Shown here one piece after another: positions 44,899 to 55,205 of a stretch of 64,000 nt of DNA (its first letter is position 1; the number at the start of each line of letters is the position of its first letter). Location of the stretch: the NCBI RefSeq assembly GCF_014203125.1, contig NZ_JACHIH010000012.1:56738-120737 (forward strand), written 5' to 3'. Source of the stretch: Rhodopseudomonas rhenobacensis. GTDB lineage: Bacteria > Pseudomonadota > Alphaproteobacteria > Rhizobiales > Xanthobacteraceae. Both the position numbers and the translations under genes were made by a program. The notes under the pieces are model-generated. The model was not told where the DNA came from and did not search any database. It saw only the letters and a program-made list of their open reading frames with translations.

Positions 44899-46047
44899 CT
44901 ACGCCAGCGCGTCGCGCACCGCGGCGATCACCCGGTCCTGGGTCGCAGCGTCAAGATAGGCGTGCACCGGCAGGCTGATGACGTCGGCGGACAGTTCCTC
45001 GCACACCGGCAGGCCGCCGTCGGCGACCGGATAGTTCGCGTAAGCCGTCTGCATATGCATGGATTTCACATAATACACCGCGCTCGGCACGCCCTGCGCC
45101 TTCAGGCTGGCGGCGAAGCCGTCGCGGTCGGTGCCGTTCGGGAGCCGGATGGTGTAGCAGGCCCAGATCGAGTGATTGCCCTCGGCGACGCGCGGCACGG
45201 TGACGAGGTTGCCGAGGCTCTGCGCGTAGCGCTCGGCGACCTTGTTGCGGGCGGCGATCTCGTCGTCGAAGATCTTCAGCTTCTCGAGCAGCACCGCGGC
45301 CTGGATGGTGTCGAGCCGGCCGGTGAGACCGAGCCGGACGTTGTCGTATTTGTCGGAGCCCTGGCCGTGCACCCGGATGCTGCGCAAGCGCTCGGCGAGC
45401 GCGTCGTCGTCGGTGAAGATCGCGCCGCCGTCGCCGTAGCAGCCGAGCGGCTTGGCGGGGAAGAAGCTGGTCGCGGTGGCGAGCGCCAGCGTGCCGATCC
45501 GCTTGCCCTGGTAGGTGGCGCCGAAGCCCTGCGCGGCGTCGTCGAGCACGAACAGGCCTTCGGCCGCGGCGACCGCGGCGATCGCGTCATGGTCGGCGGG
45601 CTGGCCGAACAGATCGACCGGGATGATCGCCTTCGGTGTCAAACCGAGCCGTTTCGCGGTGGCGATGCCGCGCTTCAGCGAGCCGGCGTCCATGTTGAAG
45701 GTGACCGGATCGACGTCGACGAACAGCGGCGATGCGCCGGTCAGCGCCGCGGCCTCGCCGGTGGCGCAGAAGGTGAACGAGGGGCAGAACACCGCGTCGC
45801 CGGGGCCGACGCCCTGCGCCAACAGCACCATCAGCAGCGCATCGGTGCCGCTGGCGCAGCTGATGACGTGCTTGGCGCCGGTGTAGGCGGCGAGCTCGGT
45901 CTCGAGCTTGGTGACTTCCGGGCCGCTGACGAACTGGCAATGCGTCAGCACCCGTCCGACCGCCTCGTCGATCGCGGAGCCGAGCCGGCGGCGCTGTGCG
46001 CCGATGTCGATGAAAGCCACGGGGTCTGGTCGGATATGCTGATTCAT
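44899..46047 (-). CDS. DegT/DnrJ-family sugar aminotransferase, GnnB/WbpE-like, 382 aa
   Basis: PLP-dependent sugar aminotransferase: SCASGTDALLM, DDAAQGFGA and SFFPAKPLGCYGDGGAIFT carrying the PLP Lys. Start at 46047 (MNQHIR) behind AAGG. It lies 85 bp after a Gfo/Idh oxidoreductase gene on the same strand. The pair matches GnnA/GnnB, which convert UDP-GlcNAc to UDP-GlcNAc3N for lipid A with 2,3-diamino-2,3-dideoxyglucose, the lipid A sugar of Rhodopseudomonas and Bradyrhizobium. A WbpE-like role in O-antigen synthesis is the alternative, but wbpA/D/I are missing here. Confidence 0.85.
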   Translation of the reverse strand: MNQHIRPDPVAFIDIGAQRRRLGSAIDEAVGRVLTHCQFVSGPEVTKLETELAAYTGAKHVISCASGTDALLMVLLAQGVGPGDAVFCPSFTFCATGEAAALTGASPLFVDVDPVTFNMDAGSLKRGIATAKRLGLTPKAIIPVDLFGQPADHDAIAAVAAAEGLFVLDDAAQGFGATYQGKRIGTLALATATSFFPAKPLGCYGDGGAIFTDDDALAERLRSIRVHGQGSDKYDNVRLGLTGRLDTIQAAVLLEKLKIFDDEIAARNKVAERYAQSLGNLVTVPRVAEGNHSIWACYTIRLPNGTDRDGFAASLKAQGVPSAVYYVKSMHMQTAYANYPVADGGLPVCEELSADVISLPVHAYLDAATQDRVIAAVRDALA

Positions 46048-46132
46048 GGCGCCTTGCTGCGATTGGTGTGGAATGATCGCGCGCCGGCGCATCGGTGTGC
46101 AGGACGGCGGCGCGCGCGTTGCTTGCGATCCG

Positions 46133-47137
46133 CTAACCGGCGGCGCGGCGCGGCGCCTTGCGGAACGTCGCCGCGGCAGGCACGGCGCGCGACTCCAGGC
46201 ATTTGATCGCGATTTCGAGGCTGGCAACGCCCTCCTCGCCGGTCACCGCGGCAGGCCCGCCGCTGCGAACCGAGTCGACGAAGGCGATCAGTTCGGCGCG
46301 CAACGGCTCGTCGTGGCCGACCGGCAGATGCCGCATCGAGTAGCTGCCGTCGGGCTGGAAGCCGAAGCATTCGGTGACCTGGCGGGTCAACAGGTCGCCC
46401 TGCACGTATTTGCCGCGGGTGGCGATGGTGACGTTGCGCGCCTTGAACGGGGTCAGCCAGTTGGTGTTGATATGCGCCAGCACGCCCGACGCGGTGCGGA
46501 ACTGCAACAGCGCGATATCCTCACGCTCGGCGATGGCGCTGGAGAGTTGCGGCTGCACGTCGATGATTTCGGATTCGGTGAACCAGCGGATCAGGTCGAT
46601 GTCGTGGACGGCGAGATCGATCACCACGCCGACATTGGACATCCGCGGCGGAAACGGACCGACCCGGGTGATGCCGATCGACAGAATATCTTCGCCTTCG
46701 ATCGCCTGCTTGATCGCGGCCACGGCCGGATTGAAGCGCTCGACGTGGCCGACCATCAGCGTCACGCCGGCGCGCTTCGCCGCGGCGACGATCTCGCGGC
46801 CCTCCTGCACCGTGGAAGCCACCGGCTTCTCGACCAGCACGTGAATGCCGCGATCGATGCAGGCGATGGCGACATCATGATGCAGATGGGTGGGTGCTGC
46901 GATGGTCACGGCATCGACGCCGGCGTCCAACAATTCATCGAGCGTTGCGAACGTCGGACAGCCGATCAGCTCACTGGCGCGGTCGCGATGATCGGGCAGC
47001 GGATCGACGATTCCAACCAGCACGATACCGGGCAAGCCGGCCAGCACCCGGCCGTGATTGGTGCCCATCACGCCAGCGCCGACGACGCCGACGCGCAATG
47101 CGCGTTCCTTGCCCAAGTCGAATTCGCGGGAAATCAT
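46133..47137 (-). CDS. Gfo/Idh/MocA oxidoreductase, GnnA/WbpB-like, 334 aa
   Basis: NAD-binding loop GVVGAGVMG (about 17-25), EKPVA with the catalytic Lys, and VIDLAVHDIDLIRW for the substrate-binding domain. GnnA oxidises C3 of UDP-GlcNAc before transamination. The next gene is the aminotransferase, supporting a two-step 3-amino sugar pathway. RBS-like GAGG precedes the start. Confidence 0.85.
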   Translation of the reverse strand: MISREFDLGKERALRVGVVGAGVMGTNHGRVLAGLPGIVLVGIVDPLPDHRDRASELIGCPTFATLDELLDAGVDAVTIAAPTHLHHDVAIACIDRGIHVLVEKPVASTVQEGREIVAAAKRAGVTLMVGHVERFNPAVAAIKQAIEGEDILSIGITRVGPFPPRMSNVGVVIDLAVHDIDLIRWFTESEIIDVQPQLSSAIAEREDIALLQFRTASGVLAHINTNWLTPFKARNVTIATRGKYVQGDLLTRQVTECFGFQPDGSYSMRHLPVGHDEPLRAELIAFVDSVRSGGPAAVTGEEGVASLEIAIKCLESRAVPAAATFRKAPRRAAG

Positions 47138-47312
47138 ATCAAGCCTCGAACTAATGTGGTCGGTTCCATAGAACCCTGCGCCGTCCTAGCACGTCGCCCG
47201 GAAACTGGCGAATGCCGCCCAATTGTTATCATACACGTTTTGATTCAAATGATTACATGCGGGAACCCGCGCAAATTACAACCCAATCGTGCGGGGTTTC
47301 ACCCTGCAGGCG

Positions 47313-48296
47313 TCACACCTGGTAGTGATACCGATACCAGGCGACGAAATTCCGGATGCCGTCCTCAATCGCGGTGGCCGGACTGAAACCGACGTCGCGA
47401 ATCAGATCTGTCACATCGGCGAACGTTTCCGGAACGTCGCCGGGCTGCATCGGCAGCATGTCCTTCTTGGCTTCGCGGCCGAGCTCCTGCTCCAGCAGCG
47501 CCACCACCCGCATCAAGTCTTCCGGATGATGGTTGCCGACGTTGTAGATCTTCGCCGGCGCGGTGCCGAAGGCTTCTGTTCCGGCTTGCGGCACGCGCTC
47601 GATCAGCCGCGACACCACCGCGGTGACGTCGTCGATATAGGTAAAGTCGCGCCGCATCTTGCCGTGATTGAACAGCTTGATCGGCTGACCGGCAACGATC
47701 GCCTTGGCGAACAGAAACAGCGCCATGTCGGGCCGATACCACGGCCCGTAGATGGTGAAGAAGCGCAAGCCGGTGGTCGGCAGCCGGTAGAGATGGCTGT
47801 AGCTGTGCGCCATCACCTCGTTGGCCTTCTTGGTCGCCGCATAGAGGCTGACCGGATGATCGGTGCGGTCGGCGACCGAAAACGGCAATTTGGCGTTGGC
47901 GCCGTACACCGACGACGACGAGGCATAGATCAGGTGTTCGCAATCATTATGCCGGCAGCCTTCCAGCACGTTGACGAAGCCCTGCAGATTGGCGTCCACA
48001 TAAGCGTGCGGATGGCTGAGCGAGTAGCGCACCCCGGCCTGCGCCGCGAGATGGATCACCACCGGAAATTTTTCCCGCGCGAACAGGGCCTCGGTCGCCG
48101 CGCGGTCGGCGAGGTCGATCTGCACAAATTCGAACTGCGGGTTGGCCTGCAACAGCGCGAGCCGCGCACGTTTCAACGCCGGATCGTAGTAATCGTTGAG
48201 ACTGTCGAGCCCGACGACGTTATGTCCAGCGGCGAGCAGTTCGCGGGCGACGTGGAAGCCGATGAAGCCGGCAGCTCCGGTGACCAGGATGCTCAT
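47313..48296 (-). CDS. UDP-glucuronate 4-epimerase, 327 aa
   Basis: Extended SDR: GAAGFIG cofactor loop (about 7-13), SSSSVYG and YAATK (catalytic Tyr/Lys). LDSLNDYYDPALKRARL near the start is characteristic of UDP-glucuronate 4-epimerases (LspL/Cap1J), which make UDP-galacturonate for LPS core. It lies 4 bp from the hldE stop, forming an hldD-hldE-epimerase unit on the minus strand. Confidence 0.9.
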   Translation of the reverse strand: MSILVTGAAGFIGFHVARELLAAGHNVVGLDSLNDYYDPALKRARLALLQANPQFEFVQIDLADRAATEALFAREKFPVVIHLAAQAGVRYSLSHPHAYVDANLQGFVNVLEGCRHNDCEHLIYASSSSVYGANAKLPFSVADRTDHPVSLYAATKKANEVMAHSYSHLYRLPTTGLRFFTIYGPWYRPDMALFLFAKAIVAGQPIKLFNHGKMRRDFTYIDDVTAVVSRLIERVPQAGTEAFGTAPAKIYNVGNHHPEDLMRVVALLEQELGREAKKDMLPMQPGDVPETFADVTDLIRDVGFSPATAIEDGIRNFVAWYRYHYQV

Positions 48297-48300
48297 GCGC

Positions 48301-49773
48301 TCACGCTTTGCCGTTCTGCGCGCGCGCCACCAGCGAGGTCGTCGAGTGGCCGGGCAGGATGTCGATCAGCACCACCTCGCCGCCCTGCGCCGCGACGATC
48401 TCGTGGCCCACCACCTGCTCACGGGTGTAGTCGCCGCCCTTCACCAGCACGCTCGGCACGATCCGGGTGATCAGTTGCAAGGGCGTGTCTTCCTCGAAGA
48501 TCACCACCAGATCGACCGCCTCCAGCGCCGCCAGCACCTCGGCGCGAGCACGTTCATCCTGCACCGGACGGGTCGGCCCCTTCAGGCGCTTCACGGAGGC
48601 GTCGCTGTTCAGCCCGACGATCAGCCGGTCACAGGCGCCGCGCGCCGCGGTCAGCACCTTGACGTGGCCGGGATGCAGAATGTCGAAGCAGCCATTGGTG
48701 AAGCCGATCCGCAGCCCCTGGCCGCGCCATTCCGCCAATTGCGGTCCGAGGTCGCCGCCGGCGGCGATGATTTTCTCTTCAGCCGCAAGCGAAGCCGGCG
48801 GCAGCACCTTGCGGCGCAGTTCGCCGAGTGTGACGCTGGCGGTGCCGTTCTTGGAGACCGCCACCGCGGCGCCGGCATTGGCGGCGCGTAGCGCCACGTC
48901 CCAGTCGGCGCCCGCCGCCAGCATCACCGCCAGCACCGCTGCCACGGTGTCGCCGGCGCCGGAGACGTCGCGCACCTTCACCGGATGCGCCGGAACATGG
49001 ATCGCCTCGCCGTCGCGCGGCACCAGCGTCATGCCCTGCTCGCTTTGCGTCACCAGGATCGCCTCGCACTGCGCGCTCGCGATCGCCTCACGCGCGCTCG
49101 CGGCGATTTCGGCCTGGCTGTCGGCCCGGCTGCGCGTCGCCTCGGCGAATTCCTTGCGGTTCGGGGTGAGCAGCGTGGCGCCGCGATACAGCGCGAAGTT
49201 CGGGCTCTTCGGGTCGACGATCACCCGCTTGCCGAGCTTGCGCGCGGCGTCGATCACGTCGCGGATCAACCTGGAGGTCAGCACGCCCTTGGCGTAGTCC
49301 GACAGCAGCACGATATCGGCCGCCGGCAGGTGCTGCAGGATCGCATCGATTAGTTCCTGCTCCACCGTGAGCGACGCGGGTGCCGCGATCTCCCAATCGG
49401 CGCGCAGCATGTGGGTGGAAAAATGCGCCGACACGAAACGCACCTTGCGGGTGGTCGGCCGGCTCTCGTCGCAGACCAGCACCGGCTCGATCAGCGGCTC
49501 CGCGGTCAGCGCCGCGCTCAGCATTCGGCCGGCGTCGTCGTCGCCGATCAGGCCCACGAAGATGCAGCGCGCGCCGAGCGCTGCGATATTGCGCGCGACG
49601 TTGCCGGCGCCGCCGACGTTGATCTCGCTGCGCTGCACGGCGATCACCGGCGCCGGCGCTTCGGGCGAGATCCGCGACACCTCGCCATAGACGAATTCGT
49701 CGAGCATCAGGTCGCCGACGCACAGCACGGTCTGGCGGCCGATCGCAGGCAACACCGCTTCGAAGTCGAGCAT
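48301..49773 (-). CDS. hldE: Bifunctional heptose kinase/adenylyltransferase HldE, 490 aa
   Basis: N-terminal PfkB-type kinase (about 1-320; [15 protein letters not shown] and [13 protein letters not shown]) and C-terminal cytidylyltransferase-like domain (about 345-490; [13 protein letters not shown]). It makes ADP-D-glycero-manno-heptose precursors for the LPS inner core. ATG 49773 fits the family; the ORF extends further upstream into hldD territory without support. Operon with hldD (22 bp upstream). Confidence 0.96.
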   Translation of the reverse strand: MLDFEAVLPAIGRQTVLCVGDLMLDEFVYGEVSRISPEAPAPVIAVQRSEINVGGAGNVARNIAALGARCIFVGLIGDDDAGRMLSAALTAEPLIEPVLVCDESRPTTRKVRFVSAHFSTHMLRADWEIAAPASLTVEQELIDAILQHLPAADIVLLSDYAKGVLTSRLIRDVIDAARKLGKRVIVDPKSPNFALYRGATLLTPNRKEFAEATRSRADSQAEIAASAREAIASAQCEAILVTQSEQGMTLVPRDGEAIHVPAHPVKVRDVSGAGDTVAAVLAVMLAAGADWDVALRAANAGAAVAVSKNGTASVTLGELRRKVLPPASLAAEEKIIAAGGDLGPQLAEWRGQGLRIGFTNGCFDILHPGHVKVLTAARGACDRLIVGLNSDASVKRLKGPTRPVQDERARAEVLAALEAVDLVVIFEEDTPLQLITRIVPSVLVKGGDYTREQVVGHEIVAAQGGEVVLIDILPGHSTTSLVARAQNGKA

Positions 49774-49795
49774 CAGCGCAAATATCCCGTTGTGG

Positions 49796-50776
49796 TCACC
49801 GGAAGCGGTCCTCGGCGTCGAGGAAACCCTTGACGTAGTGCGCCACCGCGTCTTCCAGCGCGGTGAAGCCGCCATTGTAGCCGGCGCCGCGCAGCCGTTC
49901 GCCTTCGCTCTCGGTGAAGTATTGGTAGCTGCCGCGAATGCTTTCCGGCATGTCGATATATTCGATGTTGGGCTTGGCGCCGAGCGCCGCATAGGCCGAC
50001 AGGATCAGGTCGCGGAAACTGCGGGCGTGGCCGGTGCCGACGTTGAAGATGCCGCTGACCGACGGCGTCGCCAGCAGCCAGATCATCACCCGCACCACGT
50101 CGTCGACATAGATGAAGTCGCGGCGCTGGTCGCCGTCTGCGATGCCGGCGCGGTGCGACTTGAACAATTGCACCACGCGGCCGGATTTGACGTCGTCGAA
50201 CCGCTTGGCCAGCACGCTCATCATGCTGCCCTTGTGATATTCGTTGGGGCCGAACACGTTGAAGAACTTCAGCCCGGCCCATTGCGGCGGCAGCCGTTCG
50301 CCGCGCGCGGCACGCTCGGCCACCGCGAGATCGAACAGATGCTTGCTCCAGCCGTAGAGATTCATCGGCCGCAGCTGTTTCAGCGCGGCGACGGACTGGT
50401 CGTCCTTGAAGCCCTGCTCGCCGTCGCCATAGGTCGAGGCCGACGAGGCATAGATCAGCGGCACGTGGTTGGCGGTGCACCAGTCCAACAGCCGCATCGA
50501 GAGCCGGAAATTGGTCTCGATCACCAGGTCGCCGTCGGTCGCGGTGGTCTCCGAGATCGCGCCCATGTGGATGATGGCGTCGAGCCTTCGGCCCTGCAGC
50601 CAGGCCATCAGCTCGCCGGGCGGCACGACATCCGCGAGCTGGCGCTTGGCCAGATTCTTCCATTTGCCGTCATGGCCGAGCACGTCGCACACCGCGACGT
50701 CGGCGCGACCGGCGTCGTTCAGCGCGGCCACGACATTCGATCCGATAAAACCGGCCCCCCCGGTCACCAGCAGCAT
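49796..50776 (-). CDS. hldD: ADP-L-glycero-D-manno-heptose 6-epimerase HldD, 326 aa
   Basis: Extended SDR with GGAGFIG at 6-12 and catalytic [22 protein letters not shown] and the NYH-type C-terminus agree with HldD/RfaD, which epimerises the C6 of ADP-heptose. Start at 50776 gives the nucleotide loop directly after the N-terminus. Transcribed divergently from waaF across 188 bp. Confidence 0.95.
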   Translation of the reverse strand: MLLVTGGAGFIGSNVVAALNDAGRADVAVCDVLGHDGKWKNLAKRQLADVVPPGELMAWLQGRRLDAIIHMGAISETTATDGDLVIETNFRLSMRLLDWCTANHVPLIYASSASTYGDGEQGFKDDQSVAALKQLRPMNLYGWSKHLFDLAVAERAARGERLPPQWAGLKFFNVFGPNEYHKGSMMSVLAKRFDDVKSGRVVQLFKSHRAGIADGDQRRDFIYVDDVVRVMIWLLATPSVSGIFNVGTGHARSFRDLILSAYAALGAKPNIEYIDMPESIRGSYQYFTESEGERLRGAGYNGGFTALEDAVAHYVKGFLDAEDRFR

Positions 50777-50964
50777 GCATTGTCCTGACGTGAATTCGGA
50801 ACTTGAGTGCCGCAGGTTTGCCTCAGTCCGCGGCCGCAGGCAACCCGAGCCGGCGCCGCCCGCGGCGGCAGGCACATGACGAAATCCCGGCTGGACGGCC
50901 GGCGGCAGAGGCGCTATCGGGCAGGCTTACCTCTCCCGCGCGCCCGAGCCTGGATCCATAAATA

Positions 50965-52044
50965 ATGAATTACGCTTCATTGTTAGCGGGATTGGCCCAG
51001 GCCCAGGATCGTTCCGCAACCAGCCCGGTGCTGCTGGTCCCCTATATGTGGATCGGCGATTTCGTGCGCTGCCATACCGTGGTGCGGGTACTCAAGGACC
51101 GCTGGCCGGACCGTCCGGTCGACGTGCTGACCACCAAGCTGTGCGCGCCGCTGCTCGATTACATGCCCGGCGTGCGCCAGGGCATCGTCTGGGACCTGCC
51201 GCGCGGCCAACTCGCGCTCGCCCAGCAGCGGGCGTTGGCCGCCCGCCTCAGCGCCGAGCAATACGGCGCCTCGTTGGTGATGCCCCGCACCTTCAAATCC
51301 ACCATCGCGCCCTGGCTCGCCGGCATCCCGCAACGCACCGGCTTCATCGGTGAGGTCCGCTTTGGCCTGCTGAACGACTGGCGCCGCGGCGAACGCGCGC
51401 TGCCACGGATGATCGACCGCTGCGCCGCGCTGGCGCTGCCAGCCGGTATCAAATTGCCGATGGACTGGCCCGAGCCGCAGCTCAAGGTGCCCGCCGACGA
51501 GATCGCCCGCTGGCGGCACGCCCGCGGGCTCGGCGAACGCACCGTGGTGGCGCTGGCGCCGGGCGCGGTCGGCCCCTCCAAGCGCTGGAGCTATTATCCG
51601 GAGGCCGCGAGAGCGCTCACCGCGCAGGGCTATGAGGTCTGGGTGATCGGCGGTCCCGGCGAAAAGCCGCTGGCCGAGGCGATCGTCGCCGCCGCTGGGC
51701 CTCAGTCCCGCGACCTCACCGGCACCGATCTGCGCGACGGCATTCTCGCCTTGGCTGCCGCCGATCTGGTGATCTCCAACGATTCCGGGCTGTTGCACGT
51801 CTCGGCCGCGATCGGTACGCCGACCATCGGGATTTTCGGCCCGACCAGCGCCTGGCATTACGCGCCGCTCAATCCGATCACCGCGGTGATCGAAACCAAG
51901 ACCGATGTGCCGTGCCGGCCCTGCCATAAGCCGACCTGCCGCATGGTGCATCACAAGTGCATGCGCGACATTGCGGCCGGCGACGTCACCGATGCCGCGT
52001 TTCGCGCGCTCGCGGCCGCCGGTCTGCCGGCGGCGCAGCCATGA
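50965..52044 (+). CDS. waaF: LPS heptosyltransferase II (GT9), 359 aa
   Basis: GT9 family: WIGDFV near the start (ADP-heptose binding), [11 protein letters not shown], and [25 protein letters not shown] with the Asp/Gly-rich donor site. The cysteine cluster CRPCHKPTC near the C-terminus is usual for WaaF. It adds the second heptose to the LPS core. Its stop overlaps the ATG of gmhB by ATGA (52041-52044). Confidence 0.93.
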   Translation: MNYASLLAGLAQAQDRSATSPVLLVPYMWIGDFVRCHTVVRVLKDRWPDRPVDVLTTKLCAPLLDYMPGVRQGIVWDLPRGQLALAQQRALAARLSAEQYGASLVMPRTFKSTIAPWLAGIPQRTGFIGEVRFGLLNDWRRGERALPRMIDRCAALALPAGIKLPMDWPEPQLKVPADEIARWRHARGLGERTVVALAPGAVGPSKRWSYYPEAARALTAQGYEVWVIGGPGEKPLAEAIVAAAGPQSRDLTGTDLRDGILALAAADLVISNDSGLLHVSAAIGTPTIGIFGPTSAWHYAPLNPITAVIETKTDVPCRPCHKPTCRMVHHKCMRDIAAGDVTDAAFRALAAAGLPAAQP

Positions 52045-52571
52045 ATGGCGTCGCGCCAAAACCCGCGGCGTTTCTCGATCGCGATGGCGTCATCAATTAC
52101 AACGACCATTACGTCGGCACCCGCGAGCGTTTCCGCTGGATGCCCGGCGTCGCCGCGGCGATCCGCCGGCTCAACGACGCCGGCTATTTCGTTTTCCTGA
52201 TCTCCAACCAGTCCGGCGTCGCCCGCGGCATGTTTTCCGAAGCCGACGTCGAGGCGCTGCATCGCTGGATGCTTGGCGAATTGCGCAGCCAGAACGCCCG
52301 GATCGACGACATCCGCTACTGCCCGTATCACCCGGACGGCGTGGTCGCGGCCTATCGCCGGCAAAGCGAGCACCGCAAGCCGCAGCCTGGGATGATCCTC
52401 GACCTGATGGCGTCCTGGCCGGTGATCCGCGACGGCTCGTTCGTGATTGGCGACAGCGCGATCGACATCGAGGCCGCAAACGCCGCTGGCATCCCCGGTC
52501 ATCTGTTCGCGGGCGGCGATCTCGACGGCTTCGTCGCTCAGCTGCTCGGCAAATCCTCCGCCGCCGGCTGA
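52041..52571 (+). CDS. gmhB: D-glycero-beta-D-manno-heptose 1,7-bisphosphate 7-phosphatase, 176 aa
   Basis: HAD phosphatase: FLDRDGVIN (nucleophile Asp, DxD), SNQSG, RKPQPGM and [10 protein letters not shown]. Supplies heptose-1-phosphate for HldE. The zinc-binding CxH of E. coli GmhB is kept (CPYHPDG), but its second CxC is replaced by SEH, so zinc is probably not bound the same way. ATGA overlap with waaF; its 3' end overlaps waaC by 34 bp tail to tail. GmhA is not in the window. Confidence 0.9.
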   Translation: MNGVAPKPAAFLDRDGVINYNDHYVGTRERFRWMPGVAAAIRRLNDAGYFVFLISNQSGVARGMFSEADVEALHRWMLGELRSQNARIDDIRYCPYHPDGVVAAYRRQSEHRKPQPGMILDLMASWPVIRDGSFVIGDSAIDIEAANAAGIPGHLFAGGDLDGFVAQLLGKSSAAG

Positions 52572-53512
52572 TCCAGCAACCGCTCGGCCGCGGCGATCGC
52601 CTGCGGCGCCGACGGCGCGCCGGCCTTGCCGCCCACCACCGTCATCGGCCCGGAGCCGACCGGCCCGGTCAGGCCGGGATCGGTGCTGATGAAAATCGCC
52701 ACCAGCGGCACGCGGTAGGCCGCGGCGAGATGCAGCAGCCCGGTATCGACACCAACCACGATCGCGGCCCCCGCAATCACCTTGGCGGTGCCGTCGAGCG
52801 GCTGTCGCGGCAGCACCCGGCTGCCGGGAATCGCCGCGGCCAGCCGCTCGCTGCGCAGCCGCTCGGCCTCCGAGCCCCACGGCAGCACCGCCTCGATGCC
52901 GCGCCGCTGCAGCGCCGTGCCGAGCGCGATCCAGTCGGCTTCCGGCCATTCCTTCGCCAGCCGCGAGGTGCCGTGCAGCAGCACCGCATAGGGCACTGCG
53001 TCGTTGCGCGGCGGCCGCTGCAAGCCGTACTCGACCGCCCCCTCCGGCTGATAACCCAGCGCCAGCCCGGTCAACAGCCGATTGCGCATCACCGCGTGCA
53101 GCGTGCGGCTTACGGGATGAGTCACGTCATAGAACCGCGCGGCAAGCGGTTCGCGAATGCTGCGGGCGTCGTAGCCGTGGCGCTCGCCGCTGGCGACCAG
53201 CGCCATCAGCGCCGAACGGATCAGGCCCTGGGTGTCGATCACCTTGTCGAAATCCGACTCGCGCAGGCGGGCGGCGAAGCCGGCGACGTCGTGCCAGGTC
53301 GAGCGCTGAAAAATCTGCTTGCGCCAGCGCCGCGTTGCAACCGGGATCACCTCGGCAATCGCCGGATGCAGCCGGGCCAGAGGCGCAAACGCCTCCTCCA
53401 CCACCCACGCGATCCGCAGGGCAGGATCGTTCCGCACGGCATCGGTCACGGCCGGCATCTGGTGCACCACATCGCCGAGTGACGATGTTTTGATCAAGAG
53501 AATGCCTGTCAT
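52538..53512 (-). CDS. waaC: LPS heptosyltransferase I (GT9), 324 aa
   Basis: Second GT9 enzyme: [20 protein letters not shown] at the start, and [23 protein letters not shown] in the donor domain, typical of WaaC, which adds the first heptose to Kdo. Transcribed opposite to waaF/gmhB and overlapping gmhB by 34 bp. Start at 53512 (MTGILL); 53521 is possible. Confidence 0.9.
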   Translation of the reverse strand: MTGILLIKTSSLGDVVHQMPAVTDAVRNDPALRIAWVVEEAFAPLARLHPAIAEVIPVATRRWRKQIFQRSTWHDVAGFAARLRESDFDKVIDTQGLIRSALMALVASGERHGYDARSIREPLAARFYDVTHPVSRTLHAVMRNRLLTGLALGYQPEGAVEYGLQRPPRNDAVPYAVLLHGTSRLAKEWPEADWIALGTALQRRGIEAVLPWGSEAERLRSERLAAAIPGSRVLPRQPLDGTAKVIAGAAIVVGVDTGLLHLAAAYRVPLVAIFISTDPGLTGPVGSGPMTVVGGKAGAPSAPQAIAAAERLLDQPAAEDLPSS

Positions 53513-53747
53513 CGACGCCATGAACTACACACTTACAAATGCTGCCGCGGAACCGGATGGAGTCCCGAAAACAGCGACGGTTCTCGTTACAGTTTGGCAA
53601 CCATAAAGTCGATTCCCGAAAGTATTCGTCGGCAAACGCGGCCATGATTGGCAGCGATATACCGCTCTTGCACCGTTCGGCGAGAATTTATGCTGAGCCT
53701 CGCGTGGCAGTGGCGCGCGGCTTTGAAATTTTCACGGGGATAACCTG

Positions 53748-54761
53748 ATGACAGTGCTTGTTACCGGCGGTGCCGGCTACATCGGAAGTCATATGGTGCT
53801 CGCGCTGGTCGAAGCCGGCGAGAACGTCGTCGTGATCGACAATCTGTCGAGCGGGTTTTCCGCGATGCTGCCGCAGGGCGTGCCGCTGTTCATCGGCGAC
53901 GCCGGCGACGAGAACCTGGTCGAGGGCGTGATCGCCGCCCATGGCGTCAACGCCATCATCCATTTCGCCGGCTCCGTCGTGGTTCCGGCCTCGATGCGCG
54001 ATCCGCTCGGCTACTATCAGAACAACACCATGACCACCCGCAACCTGCTCGCCGTCGCGGTGAAATGCGGCGTGCCGCGCTTCATCTTCTCGTCGACCGC
54101 GGCGGTGTACGGCAATCCCGAGCGGGTGCCGGTGCCCGAACAGGCGCCGACCCGGCCGCTGTCGCCCTATGGCTCGTCGAAGCTGATGAGCGAAATCATG
54201 CTGCACGACACCGCCGCCGCGCACGGCATCAGCTACGTCGTGCTGCGCTATTTCAACGTCGCCGGCGCCGATCCGCAGGCCCGCATCGGCCTCGCCACGC
54301 TCGGCGCCACCCACCTGTTGAAGATCGCGGTCGAGGCTGCCTCCGGCCAGCGCCCCAAGATCGACGTGTTCGGCACCGACTATCCCACCCCGGACGGCAG
54401 CTGCATTCGCGATTTCATCCATGTCAGCGATCTGGCGCAGGCGCATCGCGCGGCCTTGGCCTATCTGCGCCAGGGCGGCGCGCCGGTGACGCTGAATTGC
54501 GGCTATGGCCGCGGCTATTCCGTGCTCGAGACCATCGACGCGGTGCGGCGGGTGTCGGGGCGGAATTTCGCGGTTCAGGCCGCCGCGCGCCGGCTCGGCG
54601 ACATCATGACCATGGTCGCCGACACCACGCGGATGCGTGCGACGCTGGACTGGACCCCGCGCTACGACGATCTCGACACCATCGCGGCCCATGCGCTGGC
54701 CTGGGAAGAGAAGCTGCTGCGCGACCGCCACGGCACGCTGCAGCAGGCACTGTCGGCCTGA
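53748..54761 (+). CDS. galE: UDP-glucose 4-epimerase GalE, 337 aa
   Basis: Extended SDR with GGAGYIG (7-13), SSTAAVYG and catalytic YGSSK, DNLSSG and RYFNVAGAD (GalE landmarks). Interconverts UDP-glucose and UDP-galactose for surface polysaccharides. 235 bp upstream, shared with divergent waaC, hold its promoter. Confidence 0.93.
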   Translation: MTVLVTGGAGYIGSHMVLALVEAGENVVVIDNLSSGFSAMLPQGVPLFIGDAGDENLVEGVIAAHGVNAIIHFAGSVVVPASMRDPLGYYQNNTMTTRNLLAVAVKCGVPRFIFSSTAAVYGNPERVPVPEQAPTRPLSPYGSSKLMSEIMLHDTAAAHGISYVVLRYFNVAGADPQARIGLATLGATHLLKIAVEAASGQRPKIDVFGTDYPTPDGSCIRDFIHVSDLAQAHRAALAYLRQGGAPVTLNCGYGRGYSVLETIDAVRRVSGRNFAVQAAARRLGDIMTMVADTTRMRATLDWTPRYDDLDTIAAHALAWEEKLLRDRHGTLQQALSA

Positions 54762-55205
54762 CTATCCAACGAGACGCGTGCTTTTTCTGCCGCGAGGCGT
54801 GCCCCGGACGCAGCGCAACGCTCCTCCCACTTGCTCGTGCCCCGGACGCAGCGCATCGCGCCGCGCTTGCGGCGTGGTGCGCTGCAGAGCCGGGGCCGTT
54901 ACGGAACGTGGCCTTCCCAGCAATCCAACCGTGACAATCCAGAGGCCTTCCCTCGTAACGGTCCCGGTTCTGCGAAGCGGCACTGCGTGCCGCATCGCGC
55001 CCGGGACACGACAACGTTAGCAGCCTCGGCTGTGACGGCGTGAGCCCACAGCCCGTTTTTCTTCGTGACGGGTCCGCTCGGGCTCCGACGGACATCGGAC
55101 AACAACCCGGAATTGGCTTGAAAAAACCCGCCATCGGGGGCAAGGAGGCGAGCGTTCGCGGCGATCGCCCGGGCGTTTGCTGCTTGGCCGTCAGATGGAC
55201 CGCGG
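54762..55205. other. 444-bp intergenic region dominated by a repeat
   Basis: No gene. The family C repeat fills about half of it. The last 180 bp before the ABC exporter gene show no recognised operator. Confidence 0.6.
54798..55013. repeat. Dispersed repeat, family C, copy 3
   Basis: GTGCCCCGGACGCAGCGC is present twice on the left (54799 and 54837 regions), followed by GGGGCCGTTACGG and, after a spacer, CGTAACGGTCCCGGTTCTGC ... GCCCGGGACACG as the inverted right half. The duplicated left end is unlike the other copies. Confidence 0.75.
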
